Assembly: GCA_005789055.1 (NCBI GenBank)
Contig: SYAA01000226.1
Location: forward strand, 1-5,337
Source: Actinomycetota bacterium
GTDB lineage: Bacteria > Actinomycetota > Actinomycetes > Mycobacteriales > Mycobacteriaceae
Length of the DNA: 5,337 nt
Direction of reading: 5' to 3'
How positions within the stretch are numbered: position 1 is the first letter of the stretch; each line of letters starts with the position of its first letter. The translations under genes and the position numbers were made by a program. This document shows positions 4,214 to 5,337 of the stretch, one piece after another. The notes beneath the pieces were generated by a model. It was not told where the DNA came from. It searched no databases and saw only the letters and a program-made list of their open reading frames with translations.

Positions 4214-5337
4214 GCCGCGAACGGTTCCTGAGGGGTGCCGGGCATCGGCGGCGCCGTGGAATGATGACGGGAGCCGGTCGGAGTTGTGAATTCGGCTGTG
4301 TGAGTGCCATTCTCGGCTGTCGTCGACGTGACGATCCAGCCGTCCGATTCTTTGACGTAGTTACATCGCTCGCACAGACCCAGACCGTTCACCGCGCTTG
4401 TTGTACCACCCTTGCGGTGGGGCTTCGCGTGATCTCTGTGACGGATCGGTGCGTCACAGTAGGGGGTTCGACAACGTTGGTCACGCAAGCCGATGAAGTC
4501 GGCCAGCCCCTTGGGGAACACTCGGGCTCTCGACTCCAGTGCCACCAGAGCGCCGGTGGCGGGTGTGGCGTAGAGGCGGCGCAGCGTCGCATGGGACCGT
4601 TGATCGGCCACAGCGTCGGCGATGAGATTTCGGGCCAGTGCGGAGGGCACTGAACCGTAACCGGCGATGACCGCCGTGGCATCCTCCACACCTACTAGGG
4701 CTTGATCCGAGATCACCACATTGACCGAGACCGGAACGGGCTGGTCCGCCGGACGCCCGGTTACCCGTTCGACAAGAGTGTCGGCCATGACCTGGCCCCG
4801 GGAGCGTCCATCGCAACAGACGTCGGCCTCCCGTTTGAGCGCGGCGTAGATCGACACCCCCTGGGCCACCGGCAGCAGTGCGGTCAGGTAAGTCATGGTG
4901 TCCGGCGCAGGCCGAATGGTGACAGTGCGGTCTTCCTGCGCCCGGGCGGCCCGATCCACCACGGCATGCGGATCCAGTCGATAGGCGATGGCCTTGGCGG
5001 CGGCGGCAATCGCGGCGTCACCCATTCCGTCGAGTCGGGTCACATCCGAGCACAATTCCGCATCGAGGCGGCGTCGATCCTCGACATCGAGACAGGCTGA
5101 TTCGCGGACCGCAATAGTGGCTCGCCATTCCGACAGCGCGCCCATCTCCAGTGCCGCCAGCGTGTGCGGCATCTCGTTCACCAGCGCCCTGGCGAAACCG
5201 AGGTGACGACCGCCCCGTGCCGTCGAGTCCCGCCGGGCCAGCGCCACCTCCGCGGCGACACCCCGGCCCCGCCGGGCCGCCGGCAGGCCGGCCGCGGCTT
5301 CGGCCGCACGTCGAGCGGCGTCCAGTGCGACGGCCAG
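4210..5337 (-). CDS. DUF222 / HNH endonuclease domain protein (13E12-repeat type), N-terminus outside window
   Basis: The frame is open from the window edge to a TAA at 4210-4212, giving 375 residues. The GTG at 5247 is internal: the 30 codons before it ([26 protein letters not shown]...) continue a typical DUF222 alpha-helical sequence. The DUF222 part includes [12 protein letters not shown] and the [23 protein letters not shown] block (about 145-167). The C-terminal HNH module spans about 288-334: Cys289 and Cys294 in CRTPYC, His303 in RHRDH, Asn317 in AVNGLG, Cys322/Cys325 and Asn326 in CERCNYVKE. The four Cys probably bind zinc; the His-Asn-Asn arrangement is a normal HNH variant. A low-complexity tail follows. 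Such genes are frequent and often repeated in mycobacteria; the role is unknown, though nuclease activity is plausible. It converges on echA14 with overlapping stops. In M. tuberculosis I recall PE_PGRS42 at this position, suggesting an accessory insertion or replacement. Confidence 0.9.
   Translation of the reverse strand: MAVALDAARRAAEAAAGLPAARRGRGVAAEVALARRDSTARGGRHLGFARALVNEMPHTLAALEMGALSEWRATIAVRESACLDVEDRRRLDAELCSDVTRLDGMGDAAIAAAAKAIAYRLDPHAVVDRAARAQEDRTVTIRPAPDTMTYLTALLPVAQGVSIYAALKREADVCCDGRSRGQVMADTLVERVTGRPADQPVPVSVNVVISDQALVGVEDATAVIAGYGSVPSALARNLIADAVADQRSHATLRRLYATPATGALVALESRARVFPKGLADFIGLRDQRCRTPYCDAPIRHRDHAKPHRKGGTTSAVNGLGLCERCNYVKESDGWIVTSTTAENGTHTAEFTTPTGSRHHSTAPPMPGTPQEPFAA

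Noticed and set aside
5245..5247. GTG as the start of the HNH protein
   Set aside because: The frame stays open to the window edge and the upstream codons read as typical DUF222 helix sequence, so the gene is longer than this.

Overview
The window is high-GC actinobacterial chromosome, almost certainly from a Mycobacterium or Mycolicibacterium. The evidence is the gene content and order. A minus-strand lipid block (LipQ-type esterase, then a WS/DGAT acyltransferase, then a PlsC-type HAD/acyltransferase start) is followed by a plus-strand tRNA-Arg and an EchA14-type crotonase. From memory this matches the M. tuberculosis Rv2485c-Rv2484c-Rv2483c / argW / Rv2486 neighbourhood. A DUF222/HNH (13E12-type) gene, common in mycobacteria, closes the window. 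No database search was possible, so names rest on motifs and remembered synteny.

Layout. Positions 1-264 (minus) hold the first 88 codons of plsC, with the HAD motif DLDGTL. Positions 261-1745 (minus) hold a complete WS/DGAT-family gene whose TGA overlaps the plsC ATG (ATGA). Positions 1746-1865 are a 120-base gap with a candidate -10 and two palindromes. Positions 1866-3068 (minus) hold lipQ with an intact Ser-Asp-His triad. Positions 3069-3325 are a 257-base gap between divergent units. It contains a perfect 18-bp tandem repeat just upstream of the lipQ ribosome binding site and a 17-bp palindrome on the likely tRNA -10. Positions 3326-3399 (plus) are tRNA-Arg(UCU), followed by a strong hairpin. 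Positions 3458-4213 (plus) hold echA14, probably leaderless. Positions 4210-5337 (minus) hold a DUF222/HNH gene cut at its N-terminus by the window edge, converging on echA14 with overlapping stop codons.

How the genes may work together. The lipQ to WS/DGAT to plsC block reads as an acylglycerol module: an esterase, a triacylglycerol/wax-ester synthase, and a lysophosphatidate acyltransferase fused to a HAD-IB phosphatase. In M. tuberculosis the next gene is the glycerol-3-phosphate acyltransferase plsB2, so the block could cover most of glycerol-3-phosphate to triacylglycerol. EchA14 may act on acyl-CoAs, but it lacks both canonical crotonase glutamates. The HNH gene appears to be accessory and unrelated.

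Most of the window is ordinary conserved mycobacterial chromosome. I see no phage, insertion sequence, CRISPR or defence system. The points most worth a second look are the divergent catalytic site of EchA14, the tandem repeat upstream of lipQ, and the palindrome and trailer hairpin flanking the tRNA.
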